Positions 22,701 through 32,160 are shown, counted from the stretch's first letter. The stretch is 64,000 nucleotides of DNA from Brachycybe producta (GCA_036925085.1 JAUPFP010000001.1:6266722-6330721), one strand, 5' to 3'. Notes: generated from the sequence alone by a model not told the origin. Made by a program: numbers and translations.

Positions 22701-25700
22701 TGGAAAAACTTCAACAGGAAAATGCACAAGATAAAACTGAAGATGAAATTACTGCATTGGAAGGTGGGTGTCTACTAAATATACAGGATAGGATGGCAAC
22801 TAAAATCATATGAAAAGAAAACAATTTGATTTATGCTCGGTATATTTCAGAAGATAGACACATTGAGAATTGTCTCAAATTTGGAGACCTTGAACCACTA
22901 GAAAAGCTAGTGCTGGCCGGACATGGAGACAAGCTTTTAGGAAAATCATCTAATGATATCAAAACGCAAGAATTTCTAGAAAACGTCCCAGCTGAAATGG
23001 TTTGCTTAAGGCTAGGCGCTGACATGCAATCGTTAATAGTGCAACAGTTGCACAACATTTTGATCGGCCAATAATTAAAGCGCGCTTACATCGCACCTCG
23101 AATGCGCACATTATGTTCAGAGAGTGGCACAACTCAAAAACCACTTTTTTTGGGAAAATGAGTAAAGTTAAGAGAAGATTCACGACTTACTTTGTTGAGC
23201 TTTTCAAATGCAAAAACCGTTTTAACTATTCACAATATCGGCTTATTTGGCTCCTCTACAATAGATTGAGAAAGAAAAAAATGTAACTTTAAACTCATTT
23301 TTCCCAGAAAAGTGTTTTTTTAGTTGTGCCACTCTTCTTACTGAGGTGCGACATATGCAATCGATGAGCTTGTGTTCCAACACAAAACTCTTTAGTTGGT
23401 CAAACTTATAGTTGAATATCAGTTGCATGTGTGCACACTGTCATATAAACCGTTGGTAGTTTCTCATGCATCCAAATTATTGCTCAATTGTTAATTGCAT
23501 GTCAGCGTCCAGCCTAAATTGATACACCATAATCGCAAAAATTCCAAACTCACATTAAACCACACTTAACTTTATATTAAAAGGGTAAAATAAGAGCTAT
23601 ACACAATGCAGCCGCATACGGAGATATGAAAGACCTACCAGCACTGATTGACAACGATGTTTTAGCAGTTGCACTCGATGAACACGGAGCATGCCCACTA
23701 CACCGAGCAGTACTTCATGAACATAAAGATGTCATGAAGTTTCTTGCGAACAATTATCCAGCATGTCTAAACTTGCAAGATAAGGTAAAGTAAAACCTAT
23801 AATAAGGTAAATGCTACTGTATATTTAAACATTGAAAAAAAAAACTGTTTTCAGAGTGGCCTCACCCCGCTGCATTATGCAGCGATAATTGGTAGTGATG
23901 GCCTCCTCTATCGACTTTTATCAAATTGTGGAGCTGATCCTAACCTCAAAGATAAGGTTCGATATATTATGCTTAAAAGCTAAAAACTACATTAATTCAT
24001 TTATGACAGACTCGAAAAGTCCAAATTTTCTCGAGTTTAATCTGTCACAAAAGTTCTCACGATTCAACTGATATTTTATTAAGAGTGGAAAAACTCCAGG
24101 ACAAGTTCTAAGAGGAAATGCTAGCGTCACACTAGAAGAACTTTACAAACGTTATGAAGAAAAAAAGGTCCCACCACGACCACATTCCGTACAGACATGG
24201 GAACGTCCTCCAACAGAAGAACTACTCAGGGGTAATCCTTGTGGGTAATAAAATTGTCACAAACGACTAATCACATGTGTTTGTGTTTTAAATTATTTTC
24301 GTTTTAGCTCTCACACCTAGTCCCAAGACATCATCAAGTGAACAAGCTGAAAACTTTGAAACAAACGAAGATGAAGACGAGGAAAAGTTGGCAGAATTTT
24401 CTCAAGATGAAATCGAAAAGAATGAAGAGGAAAATGATGTTGCCGAAAGAGAAGAAAATGAATCAAGTTATACATCGACGGCAAAAGATACTGACAGACC
24501 TGATGTGGAAGAAAAAGAACTAGAAGACGAGGAAGCTGATGACGAAGCTTCAAAATCGGGGATAAACGACGTGCCAGAAGATGAAATAAATAGCACAGTA
24601 ACCAAAAGTGAACCAGTAGAAAACGCTGAAGATGCCGAAGATGAAATTGTTCACTCTGGAAAACAAACACCAACAGCAGACGACTTCAATGCAGAAGCTG
24701 TAATCAGAGAAAACGGAGAAAGTAATACAATTCCACTAACAGACATAGAGGAGGAAGTGTTAAGAGAAAACAATTCCGAAAATGATAATAGAGAAGAGAC
24801 TGATACTAGAGAAGTAAATGAAGGAGCCGAAAAGAAAAACGATAGTTCCGAAAATGCAGAAACCTACGAAGAACTTGATAATCCTGAAAAAGATCTGCAA
24901 GAACCTGGAAAAGATCTGCAAGAACCTGGAAAAGATCTGCAAGAAGCTGGAAAAGATCTGCAAGAAGCTGGAAAAGATCTGCAAGAAGCTGGAAAAGATC
25001 TGCAAGAAGCTGAAAAAGATCTGCAAGAAGCTGGAAAAGAACTGTTGGAACCTGAAAAACATCTTCCAGAACCTGAAAAAGAACTGTTAGGATCGGAAAA
25101 AGAACTTCAAGAACCTGAAAACGCGGACATAAAAGATGATGCCGAGGAATTCGGTGCAACGGCAACTTCAGAAAGTTCTACCGAAATTGACGAAGATAAA
25201 AGCAGCGGAACGGTTGTTGATTCCGAAGGAGATGTTTCTACGGGATCCTCAGACATTATCACAGGCACCAGCAGCAGCAGTCCACAAACTAATGATAATG
25301 AGACGCAAGAATCCTCCGCGACAAGCAATGACACAGACACAAACAGTGACAAAATCTCAATGGAAAGCAACCCAATGACTTGGACCAAAGAAGGAGAATA
25401 CCTGACGACAGTCCTGGGCGACGCACTAATCAATGCCCTAGCAGAAGTTTCGAGAATGAGGCCCGGAGATCCAATAACATATCTATCATTACTTCTATAC
25501 AGATATCTACACCTCAATGAAATCAAAAAGGTAATTTATAAAAAATAAATTGTTAAAATATTATCTTACCAAATGCTGATTTACTTCAATAGGAACAGAC
25601 GAACAATGGAATGCTAAAGCCGTCTTCTCAAACGTAAATATTGAAATAATACAATCAAGTATTTTGGTAGAAATCTACAATTATTTTAAGAATTTGAAAT

Positions 25701-28518
25701 GATTTCTATTAATGCAGAGTAAATTCCATATCGAAGTGCCGATTACTTTTTGATGAAGATGGCATTGTCGACATTACCAAACTTTGTGAAATGAAGGTAT
25801 GCATAATGAAGTTACTATGAAGAATTAATTAATGATGTAATTATTAAGTATGTGTCCACAGAAACTAAATACATCATCTAATGTAGGCCTACACAACTTT
25901 GAAGCACTTGAAAAAAAGTTGAATAAAGGTTGAGTTGTGAAGCCACTCAGTCAACTAAATGACAAGTTTGAAACTGCAAAACCAACAACTTGCTTACTAT
26001 GGCAATTGGAGACAGCATTTACAATTAATTTTTTCTGTTTCTAATTTGTTTGATAATAATGGTCTGATGTCATATGCCCGCCCTTTTACGAGGGAAGGCA
26101 ATTTCTATTTGGTTTGATGAAAAATTGTTAATGCTGTCTCCAACCGCCTGTGTTGCTTACATGTTGAGGTTGTTCTTTCGATTAGCCTCTACGCCGGAGA
26201 TTGTGTATTCTTTCACTTTATTTCGCACCTTCAGCGCAGAAATAATTTTAAAAAACACAGAAAAACGGTAGTAGAGTGAGAAGATTTGCTCATAACTAAT
26301 GTAACAATGTAGAGCTCTTGTTACGTGGCTCAGGTTGTAGACTCTCTTTGTTAGAGCGGATACCGCTTGTTGCCCCCCCCCCTGGTCCCCCACTAAATTC
26401 GCCACTGTTTACCTTTATAAATTTATCTTGGTTTACACCATATATTTCTGTTTTCATTATGTCCTTATGAATTACATGATTATGAAACACGTTAAATATA
26501 ATAAATATTCATGTAACATTGAACATGATGTGGAAAAAAATGGTGAAATAAAAACTTTTAAATGTATGATTGATGAACAATTCATTTGACGTACACACAT
26601 TCATGTTCATGGCTGAAAAATGACAGGGTCCTGATATCAGGTACGTTACAGGCAAAACTGGAAAATAATTCCAACATAAAGTAGCAGTGACACCATTTAT
26701 TTCCCATAATATGAAACAAGCGTTTCTCTTAATCAAATAACAATCGTTTTTTATCAATCAAAAACACCTGGTTAGAGGCTACAACTCTAGTTGACAACTG
26801 ATAGTAACCAGCCCTTTTTTATTAAAAAAAGCATAAGAATTTGCAGTTGTTTCTAATAATGATTACTTCACAGTTGGCACTTGGGCTGCAAATTGAGAAA
26901 CATCTTTCTTGACAAATTGCATAAAAACCCAAGCCCCCATTATCACTTACGCAGCTATCATTTTGTTTACCTTTTTTATGTCCTATTCTCCACAACAGAT
27001 ACATTAAATGTTAAATGTAGTATCATGTGGCATTGCAATGCACTTTAAAACAAATTGTTGAATAATGTGACCCCGACTTTAAAAGAAGCATATACAGCAG
27101 TGCGTTTTTAACAGAATCCCTCGTCATTGTGCAATACCATCCAAAACGTTAATACACTTACGTTTTATTTCATGCGCTACAGGGTAGTGACGGTTCGACA
27201 GTTGTACACTATGTGGCACGAAAAGATCACGAGAGGGATTGCTTCTTCGAGCTACTCTGTCAAACGAATTACAACCTCGGAGAAAGAGATGGTTCGTATC
27301 GTACCATCAGAGATGTAGCCTATGAAAATAAGTTACATCAAAATGTGGAAGCCATCGATCGTTACGTATTCTACTTAGTTCGTGAAGGAAAAGAAGACAT
27401 ATTAACCGCGATAACCTTGTGCGGTTACGACCGGCTCTTAGAAATTCTTGACGACGAAGGAAACGATCCAATCATGGTTGCAGAACTTAACCAACAACTT
27501 CAAATTGCAAAGCTTCTCAAAGGCTACAAAGGCTTTCAGGTAGATATATAACAACATTTATAAAGCTGTCATCAAAGTGCTAATTAACTGCTAAACATTG
27601 AAACCTTATATCTCATTATGCGTTTAGGAAAAGGTTGAACTTTTGCATGAATCTGTGCGAAATAAACTCGGCATTGTTGAAGTCAGGTCTATTCTGCTGT
27701 CAGACAACGACCTAGGATTGGCTAAAAACACAAAAGGACAAACAGCCTTACATGTTGCGGTGCTCACCGAAAATGAAGAAATAGTTGAATTAATTGCAAA
27801 CGAATGTCCTTCGGCCACAAATGTTGCGGACAATGTAATTCACAAATTTGAACACTTGTTTCACGTCTTAATAATCTTATTAATTATGAATAAATTATGT
27901 TACAGATGGGCCGAACACCTCTACACTACGCAATGGGTACAGAAAACCCTGAAACATTTGCAAAAATTATTGTAAAAAATGGAGGAAATCAACTGCTTCG
28001 TGATTGTGTAAGTGGTTCTTGGACATGTATATGTTGCATCCAACTGTCCATTTACACAAAATCTATGTCCATTTCGGACTCACGTTTCGTGTAATGGACA
28101 ATTACACCAAGTATATGCGACATATCGCACCTCGGCTAGAAGGGTGTCACAACCCAAAAAAAAAACACTTTTTTGAGAAAATGAGTTTAAAGTTTCATTT
28201 TTTTTTTATCTCTATCTATTGTATTGGAGCCAAATAAACGAATATTGTGAATAGTTAAAACGGTTTTTGCACTTGCAAAACTCAGCAAAGTAAGCCATGG
28301 ATCTTCTTTTAACTTTAAACTCATTTCCCCCCAAATAAGTTTTTTTTTAGTTGTGTCACACTTCCAGCCTTGAGTGTTCTTATAAATTGAATTGTTTTTT
28401 TAACATGACTAATTATCATATTATTTTCTAATAGGTGATGCACACACCAAGTTATTATTTCATCAACAATGCAGACATTCAGAGGCTAAAGGATGAAATG
28501 GAAGAAATCACAGTTTAA
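11786..28518 (+). CDS. Modular ankyrin-repeat protein with Dpy-30-like motif, about 1924 aa
   Basis: A 31-exon gene assembled by following GT-AG borders with matching phases throughout; exon lengths sum to 5775 nt, exactly divisible by three. Order: six cassettes of about 200 residues (1-1227), an acidic exon (1228-1635) ending in a Dpy-30-like helix pair, a short linker (1636-1675), then a diverged seventh cassette (1676-1924). Each cassette holds helix pairs of G-D-x-x-K-L-E and G-H-G-x-x-L type, then two canonical ankyrin repeats (TPLHKAVL and GRTALHYAA cores). No signal peptide or membrane segment is seen, so the protein is probably cytosolic. Dpy-30/RIIa-type motifs mediate dimerisation or docking, which makes a scaffold role plausible but inferred. 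I believe insect homologues with the same unit exist, but give no symbol. The ATG at 11786 is the first in frame; upstream exons cannot be excluded, because CTAATAG just before it could be an acceptor. Confidence 0.88.
12488..13305. mobile_element. Non-autonomous hAT element with 8-bp target duplication
   Basis: The left end is CAGGGGCGTAGCCAGG and the right end in reverse is CAGTGGCGTAGCTAGG. Identical 8-bp flanks ATTTTACT at 12480-12487 and 13306-13313 are the hAT-type signature. The 818-bp interior has no transposase. Instead it contains two tandem palindromes of about 140 bp (about 12548-12700 and 12690-12835) and a third of about 200 bp (about 12950-13155) with G-runs and a C-run. The element sits in an intron of the ankyrin gene. 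Confidence 0.92.
13317..13559 (+). mobile_element. Foldback MITE 'CACAACTC' family, copy 1
   Basis: It begins near ATATCCGTACCTCGGTAAG with CACAACTCAAAAA, runs through AAAATGAGTTTAAAGTTAAG and ACCGTTTTAACTATTCACAA, and ends TCTTCTCGCCGAGTTACGAT, the inverse of the start. The same order of blocks recurs at 23087-23357 and, inverted, at 28121-28372. It is four bases from the hAT target duplication. Confidence 0.75.
14682..15506 (+). CDS. Ankyrin gene, cassette 2 (residues 205-407)
   Basis: Exons 14682-14842, 14922-15122, 15195-15296 and 15362-15506. It repeats the cassette-1 layout with the same phases: exon A enters in phase 1, B and C are 201 and 102 bp in phase 0, and D leaves in phase 1. 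Landmarks are KLEHAILQGSGERLLG, the LSVLHKAVLNGQKDIVEYL repeat, the RTPVHYAAALEDNGEIYNLL repeat, and the D-G-K-T-P-E-Y-Y cap. A basic, serine/threonine-rich linker closes it. Introns here are short (about 65-80 bp). Confidence 0.87.
16215..16650. mobile_element. GC-rich foldback MITE in an ankyrin-gene intron
   Basis: The outer inverted ends are AGCTGCTCGCCCATGCGGCG on the left and, in reverse, GCTTCTCGCCCACTAGGTCG on the right. Inner inverted blocks are CGGTTCATTAGGGCGGAAG (about 16459) and its partner CTTCCGCTCTAATGAACGGG (about 16548). This block is markedly GC-richer than the surrounding intron and has no coding sequence. The intron also holds 15507-16214, AT-rich filler with no supported feature. 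Confidence 0.6.
16749..18407 (+). CDS. Ankyrin gene, cassette 3 (residues 408-617)
   Basis: Exons 16749-16933, 17001-17201, 18084-18185 and 18265-18407. Landmarks are WLRSGDIDKLEKAVIEGHG, VPAYM at the end of exon A, KKLAMSRD in exon B, and TGRTALHYAAAM in exon C. In its first ankyrin repeat the usual TPLH is replaced by G-L-L-Q, so that repeat is degenerate. Exon D (K-G-N-T-A-E-H-Y) ends in phase 2 instead of the phase 1 seen elsewhere; the following exon compensates by starting with one base. Confidence 0.85.
18692..20376 (+). CDS. Ankyrin gene, cassette 4 (residues 618-827)
   Basis: Exons 18692-18845, 18922-19122, 19187-19288 and 20205-20376. Landmarks are DIKKLQKVVLEGQGYKLLLE, VPALV, the GMTPLHKAVLLEREELVQF repeat, the DGRTALHYAAGMKDDGKTYN repeat and an R-G-K-S-A-E-H-Y cap. 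Exon D adds a histidine/lysine-rich linker and a six-asparagine run. The 916-bp intron before exon D contains the second copy of the 2.1-2.7 kb interspersed repeat. Confidence 0.85.
19480..20000 (+). repeat. Interspersed repeat, copy 2
   Basis: This is the inverted counterpart of 2100-2660, inside an intron of the ankyrin gene. It carries the GC-rich block (CCCGGGTGGCAAGGTGACAA) and the degenerate AAACT/GGATGTTCTCGAAACT units in the matching order. Just before it, TTAAGTCGCCACTG at about 19448 resembles a hAT-type end, so the element may have that origin. Confidence 0.6.
20461..22763 (+). CDS. Ankyrin gene, cassette 5 (residues 828-1027)
   Basis: Exons 20461-20624, 20687-20887, 21676-21777 and 22631-22763. 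Landmarks are GDLEKLEQIVLDGHGKRLVG, I-T-Q-Y-M at the end of exon A, YGLTALHKAVKYGQTDVVKY, GRTPLHYAGLYKNRNEIYDI and K-G-K-S-P-E-Y-Y. Phases are 1/0/0/0 and out in phase 1. The intron between exons C and D carries a hAT-type MITE (21993-22390). Confidence 0.87.
21993..22390. mobile_element. hAT-type MITE, copy A (398 bp)
   Basis: It starts TAGACGTGGGATAAATCC and ends GAATGTCCCATTCCTA. Flanks ATAATTAC (21985-21992) and ATAACTAC (22391-22398) match at 7 of 8 bases, a decayed 8-bp target duplication. The interior matches the second copy at 48768-49034 (AATCCTAAATTTTCTCGAAT, GATTCGAAAGACGAAAA). It has about 130 bp the other copy lacks, including TGTGTCACTCAGGGTCGCCA. Confidence 0.85.
22851..24231 (+). 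CDS. Ankyrin gene, cassette 6 (residues 1028-1227)
   Basis: Exons 22851-22999, 23584-23784, 23855-23956 and 24084-24231. Landmarks are GDLEPLEKLVLAGHGDKLLG, VPAEM, G-K-I-R-A-I-H-N-A-A-A, GACPLHRAVLHEHKDVMKF, SGLTPLHYAAIIGSDGLLYR and S-G-K-T-P-G-Q-V. Exon D has a proline-rich end (V-P-P-R-P-H) and leaves in phase 1, so the next exon's first codon is split GCT. The intron after exon A hosts a foldback MITE (about 23087-23357). Confidence 0.87.
23087..23357 (+). mobile_element. Foldback MITE 'CACAACTC' family, copy 2
   Basis: It runs from ACATCGCACCTCG through GAGTGGCACAACTCAAAAAC and closes with the inverse TTTTTAGTTGTGCCACTCTT and GAGGTGCGACATATG. This copy has the best preserved ends. It lies in the intron after exon A of ankyrin cassette 6. 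Confidence 0.8.
24308..25796 (+). CDS. Ankyrin gene, acidic linker, Dpy-30-like motif and micro-exon (residues 1228-1675)
   Basis: Exon 24308-25530 (1223 bp) is by far the longest. It encodes about 360 residues dominated by Glu, Asp, Ser, Thr and Asn, probably disordered, interrupted by an 11-unit heptapeptide repeat. Its last 44 codons change character: Y-L-T-T-V-L-G-D-A-L, then A-L-A-E-V, then R-P-G-D-P-I-T-Y-L-S-L-L-L. This fits the Dpy-30 pattern (two amphipathic helices around R-P-x-D-P-I-x-Y-L). A 41-bp micro-exon (25593-25633) and a 79-bp exon (25718-25796) follow, with phases 0/2/0 that agree. The Dpy-30 call is by eye. Confidence 0.8.
24889..25119 (+). repeat. 21-bp coding minisatellite (KDLQE[PA][GE])
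   Basis: Seven near-identical 21-bp units (AAAGATCTGCAAGAAGCTGG plus A) encode K-D-L-Q-E-A/P-G/E, followed by four diverged units (KELLEPE, KHLPEPE, KELLGSE, KELQEPE). Because 21 is a multiple of three, the tract keeps several other frames open on both strands; those are shadows. Unit number is likely to vary between individuals. Confidence 0.93.
25399..25521 (+). other. Dpy-30-like dimerisation motif within the ankyrin protein
   Basis: This segment encodes residues about 1592-1632. It has the spacing of the Dpy-30 motif: an aromatic-Leu start, a first helix with hydrophobic residues every three to four positions, the R-P-x-D-P-I turn, and a second helix Y-L-S-L-L-L-Y-R-Y-L. In known proteins such motifs form four-helix bundles that bind amphipathic helices, for example in SET1/MLL complexes and in ciliary proteins. 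Which partner applies here is unknown. Confidence 0.6.
26050..26720. other. Insertion-like sequence in the 1.4-kb ankyrin intron
   Basis: The intron 25797-27182 is long for this gene. Around 26340-26413 it has a C-run followed by ACTAAATTCGCCACTG, whose reverse, CAGTGGCGAATTTAGT, looks like a hAT end. No opposite end or target duplication was found, and the short open frames have no recognisable content. Confidence 0.35.
27183..28518 (+). CDS. Ankyrin gene, diverged seventh cassette and C-terminus (residues 1676-1924)
   Basis: Exons 27183-27539 (357 bp), 27628-27834 (207 bp), 27906-28007 (102 bp) and 28435-28518 (84 bp with TAA stop). The first exon fuses an extra ankyrin-like stretch (G-S-D-G-S-T-V-V-H-Y-V-A) to the G-K-E-D-I and G-Y-D-R-L-L helices that match the A exons of earlier cassettes. 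The next exons correspond to B (two codons longer, QTALHVAVLTENEEIVEL) and C (MGRTPLHYAMGTENPETF). The last ends S-Y-Y-F-I-N-N-A-D-I, a capping helix. It is clearly the same cassette, more diverged. Confidence 0.85.
28121..28372 (-). mobile_element. Foldback MITE 'CACAACTC' family, copy 3 (inverted)
   Basis: It runs from CATATCGCACCTCGGCTAGA through GTGTCACAACCC and ends AGTTGTGTCACACTTCC. The central block (AACGGTTTTTGC, AAGTAAGCCATGGATCTT) is the reverse complement of the centre of copy 1. It lies in the last intron of the ankyrin gene. Confidence 0.78.
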
Positions 28519-30190
28519 AATATTCGTCAGTGATTGCTTTATAAGCAGAAGGAAAAAATTGACTGTTGAGACAAGTACATTGAATAATGAATATCGTACT
28601 ATTGAAGATTGTCAGATTTTTCGTACTGTTAGAAATACCAGCACAACTTTAAAATTTTCTTACAAACGTATCGTTTGTATTTGTAAATAAGTGGCAGATT
28701 TATTTGCACTTGGCTGTTGTTCTACACAATAAGAGAGAGCCAACATATGACTCAGAGGGATTTCCAATTTTTTTTTATGAAACTGAATTACAGTTTACAG
28801 TAGATTATCATGAAATACATTTAATTATAATTAATATTTGAACAAATTTCAGAATTTACGCATAAAAGTGTTCAAATGAGAGGCTTTATCCTGCTCATTT
28901 TAAACTGACAAGTGATTTCATTAAGACTTTTGAAAATCAAAGTGTTGACTTGCAAAATTAGTTCTCATATTAAAACCATTTTTTTAAAAAAATTCAAGCA
29001 ATTGCAATATTACGCTCGTACAAGAATTCGGTCCAAAAAGAGTCCGACGATGAGTCCACCACTGGTGACGTGAACTGTAATTGATGAAGACGTAAGATGA
29101 AGCTTGTAACTTCAGAGGGTTTGACAAAAATTTAGGTTTGTGTCATTTTGTCTAGTTAAAAAGGGACAATAAAAAATAATGAACGAACCCTTTTATTTAA
29201 AAACTATTGATAATGTTTGGCATTATCTCTTTTCTAACAGACTAAATGACAATCCTAAATTTTGTCAAATTTTACGGTGAGACAACTATACATAGCCACA
29301 GATTTCTCAGTACTGTTCTTACCAAAGACTCTTTTTTATTAAGATTAACCTCGAAAGCTGGGTACAGAAGGCTTGTCAAATCACGAATCGACCGTCTGTA
29401 CTCAACTTAAACCTAAATTAATAAAATGATTGATGTAAAATCACGAAATCTTTAAAAAAATCAAAAGATACATGCTGTTTCTAAATATGGCATACCCACT
29501 TTTGCAAAGTTAAACTAATGATGATCAGCGCTTTATAATGATGATGATCACTTGTTAAAATCTGTGGAACACTCAATACTTTCCATAACCACTTTCCTGC
29601 AACATTATTTAAAAAAAAACACATTTATGTGAAATAGGGTCAAGTTGACCATAATTATTATACATTAAATCCTCATATATACTGGTAATCTTATTTGTTG
29701 TAATAGAATGCGCAGTATTTATTTATAGCCATGGATAGAGTGTGCACTCGATTGAAGCACAATTGGTACAACTTGTAATTTGTTCTATAAATGAAATAAA
29801 TTATTACCAAACTTACAAATCAGAATTTGCACAATTTCCATATAAGACGTGGATGGTCATTGGTCAATGCTAGCTACAAAAGCAACAATATGGAAGGTTC
29901 AACGCGTCCATAATTCCAAACAAGATCTACAATTTACTAATCTTTATAACAACATTATATTTTCAACTATTCTCATATGTTAGTTAAATAAATAGCGGCC
30001 GTTACACACAGACGCTTTCCCACGTACCAGAGAGTGTAGGGTTTTTCCGCGAGGTAAAGACTGTGCATGTTATCGAGCGCAATTGACGTTAATCACTAAA
30101 ATGCTTGCAAATTCATTCGCGCATGAAAGCGTGCCATCTTATAGAAACGTGCAAAGGTAGGTGCATATAATTAAAGCCCAATCAGGCATG
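28519..30190. other. Downstream flank of the ankyrin gene; no gene seen
   Basis: This is probably 3' UTR at first, then intergenic. Candidate AATAAA poly-A signals occur at about 29168 and beyond, but none can be chosen from sequence alone. No repeat or coding sequence is recognised to about 30190. Confidence 0.45.
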
Positions 30191-30194
30191 GATT

Positions 30195-31576
30195 ATTGCG
30201 CGAAACCAGAGTGCTTGGAGCTCGTCACTTGAAGGTGGGCGATAGAATGAAAATAAGAAAATTTTTCTCCCTTTAAGAAGTGAAATGCTACAACAAACTG
30301 CCTCACAATCACCTTCATAAGCAGGTTCTCTTTTTGATGTAAGGTTTTTATTGATAGCAAGAAATACACCTCCACCTTTGATTAAGTTCCGATCTTTTCG
30401 GAATATGTTAAATTGTTGGGGGAAAACCTACGCGGATGAAACATCTTCAGTTAGCCATGATTTACTACCAAAGATAATGTCGGGATTATAGCTTTCTATA
30501 GCTTCTCTAAACTGAATTACTTTATTTTTTATACTTCTGCAATTGATTATTAACATTTTTAAAGATTTATTTATAAGCTTGTTTTCTTTTTTGGTCAGAG
30601 GAACTGTCTTAGAAGAAATTTGTTTGTTAGAAAGTTGGGTTTCTTTCTGGACTTGACTACAAACAGATTTCCAGAGAACAGAGCTCAATACATCCTTACC
30701 GTGAAGGCCATCACGCAGATAATACTTATCAGGTGCTTTAAGAAGCTCCCGAGAACCATCCGCAAATGAATAACCAGCACTACGACAGAGAAGAGATAAC
30801 TCTTGTGAAATCTGCTGAACTGCAGGGTTTGGATAAAAAGAACCCCTAGCATCACGCTCAAACCATAGCAGGACAGTAGAAATCACAATCCTTGCACGAG
30901 GTCTGATGCGTTTTACCTCTTTAGAAAAGTGTTTAAGTCTCTCAGCTATCCCCTTTGGCGCATCCATCTTGAGATTATTAGTTCCGGCATGCACAACTAC
31001 AACAGGGTTAAGGCTAGCTTTGTTCAGCACTGCCTTCACTCGAGTAGTTAAATGCTCAACACGTGTGCCTGGATAGCACCACGTAGTTGACTTCCCAGTT
31101 TTGCCGACCCTAACACCTCGAACAATACTGTCACCAATGAGGTGCACATCGATAGGCTTACCAGTTTGCGGGCTATAATTAGTGGATGTTGAGGCAGGAA
31201 TATCCTTAACCTCAGACAGCACACCAAATCGGTTACTACCCATGGTAGCAGAACTACCATTAGCCACGACACTGGCAAAGCTTTTTCTCTGTGGCCGAGA
31301 TCCTTTGCCTTTGACCACCATCCATCCCTCTCCTGTCTGGGCTGCCTGATTCTTAACTACCAAGTCAGTCCCTACAGATACATTGGATGAAATGCCAGGC
31401 ACAACATCACTCGTCTGGCATGCAATTTCGTGAGTCACTGTAGGGAGAGCATTGCAATGCCGAAGGAACAATTCCTTCAACTCAGCAACCTCCTTCCGCA
31501 AACAGGCGATATCACGGGATGCCTGCACTGAGCGAGTGGAAGGAGCAACAGGTGGGGTCAAAGTCTTAAGAGGCAT
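30195..31576 (-). pseudogene. LINE fragment: SGNH-esterase region joined to endonuclease N-terminus
   Basis: One 382-codon frame (31576 to 30428) has three parts. Residues about 1-125 are a low-complexity leader with a short leucine/lysine helix. Residues about 140-310 are SGNH-hydrolase-like: LIGDSIVRG (Ser block), a central H-A-G-T-N-N-L (Asn block), and D-G-L-H-G (Asp/His block). From about residue 340, M-L-I-I-N-C-R-S-I-K-N-K and NPDIIFGSKSWL open an apurinic-type endonuclease. An in-frame TAG follows S-S-A. Endonuclease-like sequence continues beyond it in the same frame (G-G-G-V-F-L-A-I-N, F-Y-R-P-P-S-S) to about 30195 and then stops matching. Esterase domains are known in ORF1 of CR1-like LINEs. 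No reverse transcriptase is present, and loss of the 3' part is unusual. Confidence 0.8.
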
Positions 31577-32160
31577 AGTTAAAACGATAAAGCAAGAAAG
31601 AGCCTAATAATTTTAGAGAAGAAAAAAGCGTCCACGTTAAGCATCTTTTTTTAAAACTTTTTGGGCCTAAAGTGGAGTTTTGATTTGAAAATGCGATATC
31701 TCAGAAACTACACGCTGAGATCTACAATATTCTATAAGGAAACCAAGTTTGGATAAGGAATTTGTTGCATTTTGTGCAAAAAACGCGCTCAAACAAAGGA
31801 AACAAAGAAAAAAGAGACAAAGGAAGTAGCGTCCTAAACTAAAATCGCTCTAACTCAAAAAATACTTATCCAAATTGGAATCCGATTTCACGACTGAATT
31901 CAGGAGACAAAACACTATTAAAACACCTTACTATACCCTCCGATGACAAGTTTAAATTTTTAAAATAGCCAAAAAATCGGGAGACAAGAAAAAACGTGCT
32001 TCTCCTTATGATGCTTATGTAGAGCTACCCTTCTACTTTCTAAAACACTTCTTAGTTTCTCTTAAGGTGATTTTGTAACGAGTAACAGTATATAGCCGTT
32101 TTAGTCAACAGACAGACGACCTATTTTCCCGTTGAAGCTCAACAGCAACATTTGAACTAA
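31577..32160. other. Leader region of the LINE fragment or intergenic; no gene
   Basis: AT-rich sequence upstream of the LINE frame. It may be the element's 5' UTR. No open frame or repeat is recognised. Confidence 0.35.

Noticed and set aside
24317..25526. Long minus-strand frames (118, 100, 119 and 139 codons) and extra plus-strand frames opposite the acidic exon
   Set aside because: They are shadows kept open by the 21-bp repeat and by acidic codon usage. The plus-strand frame fits exon phases on both sides.
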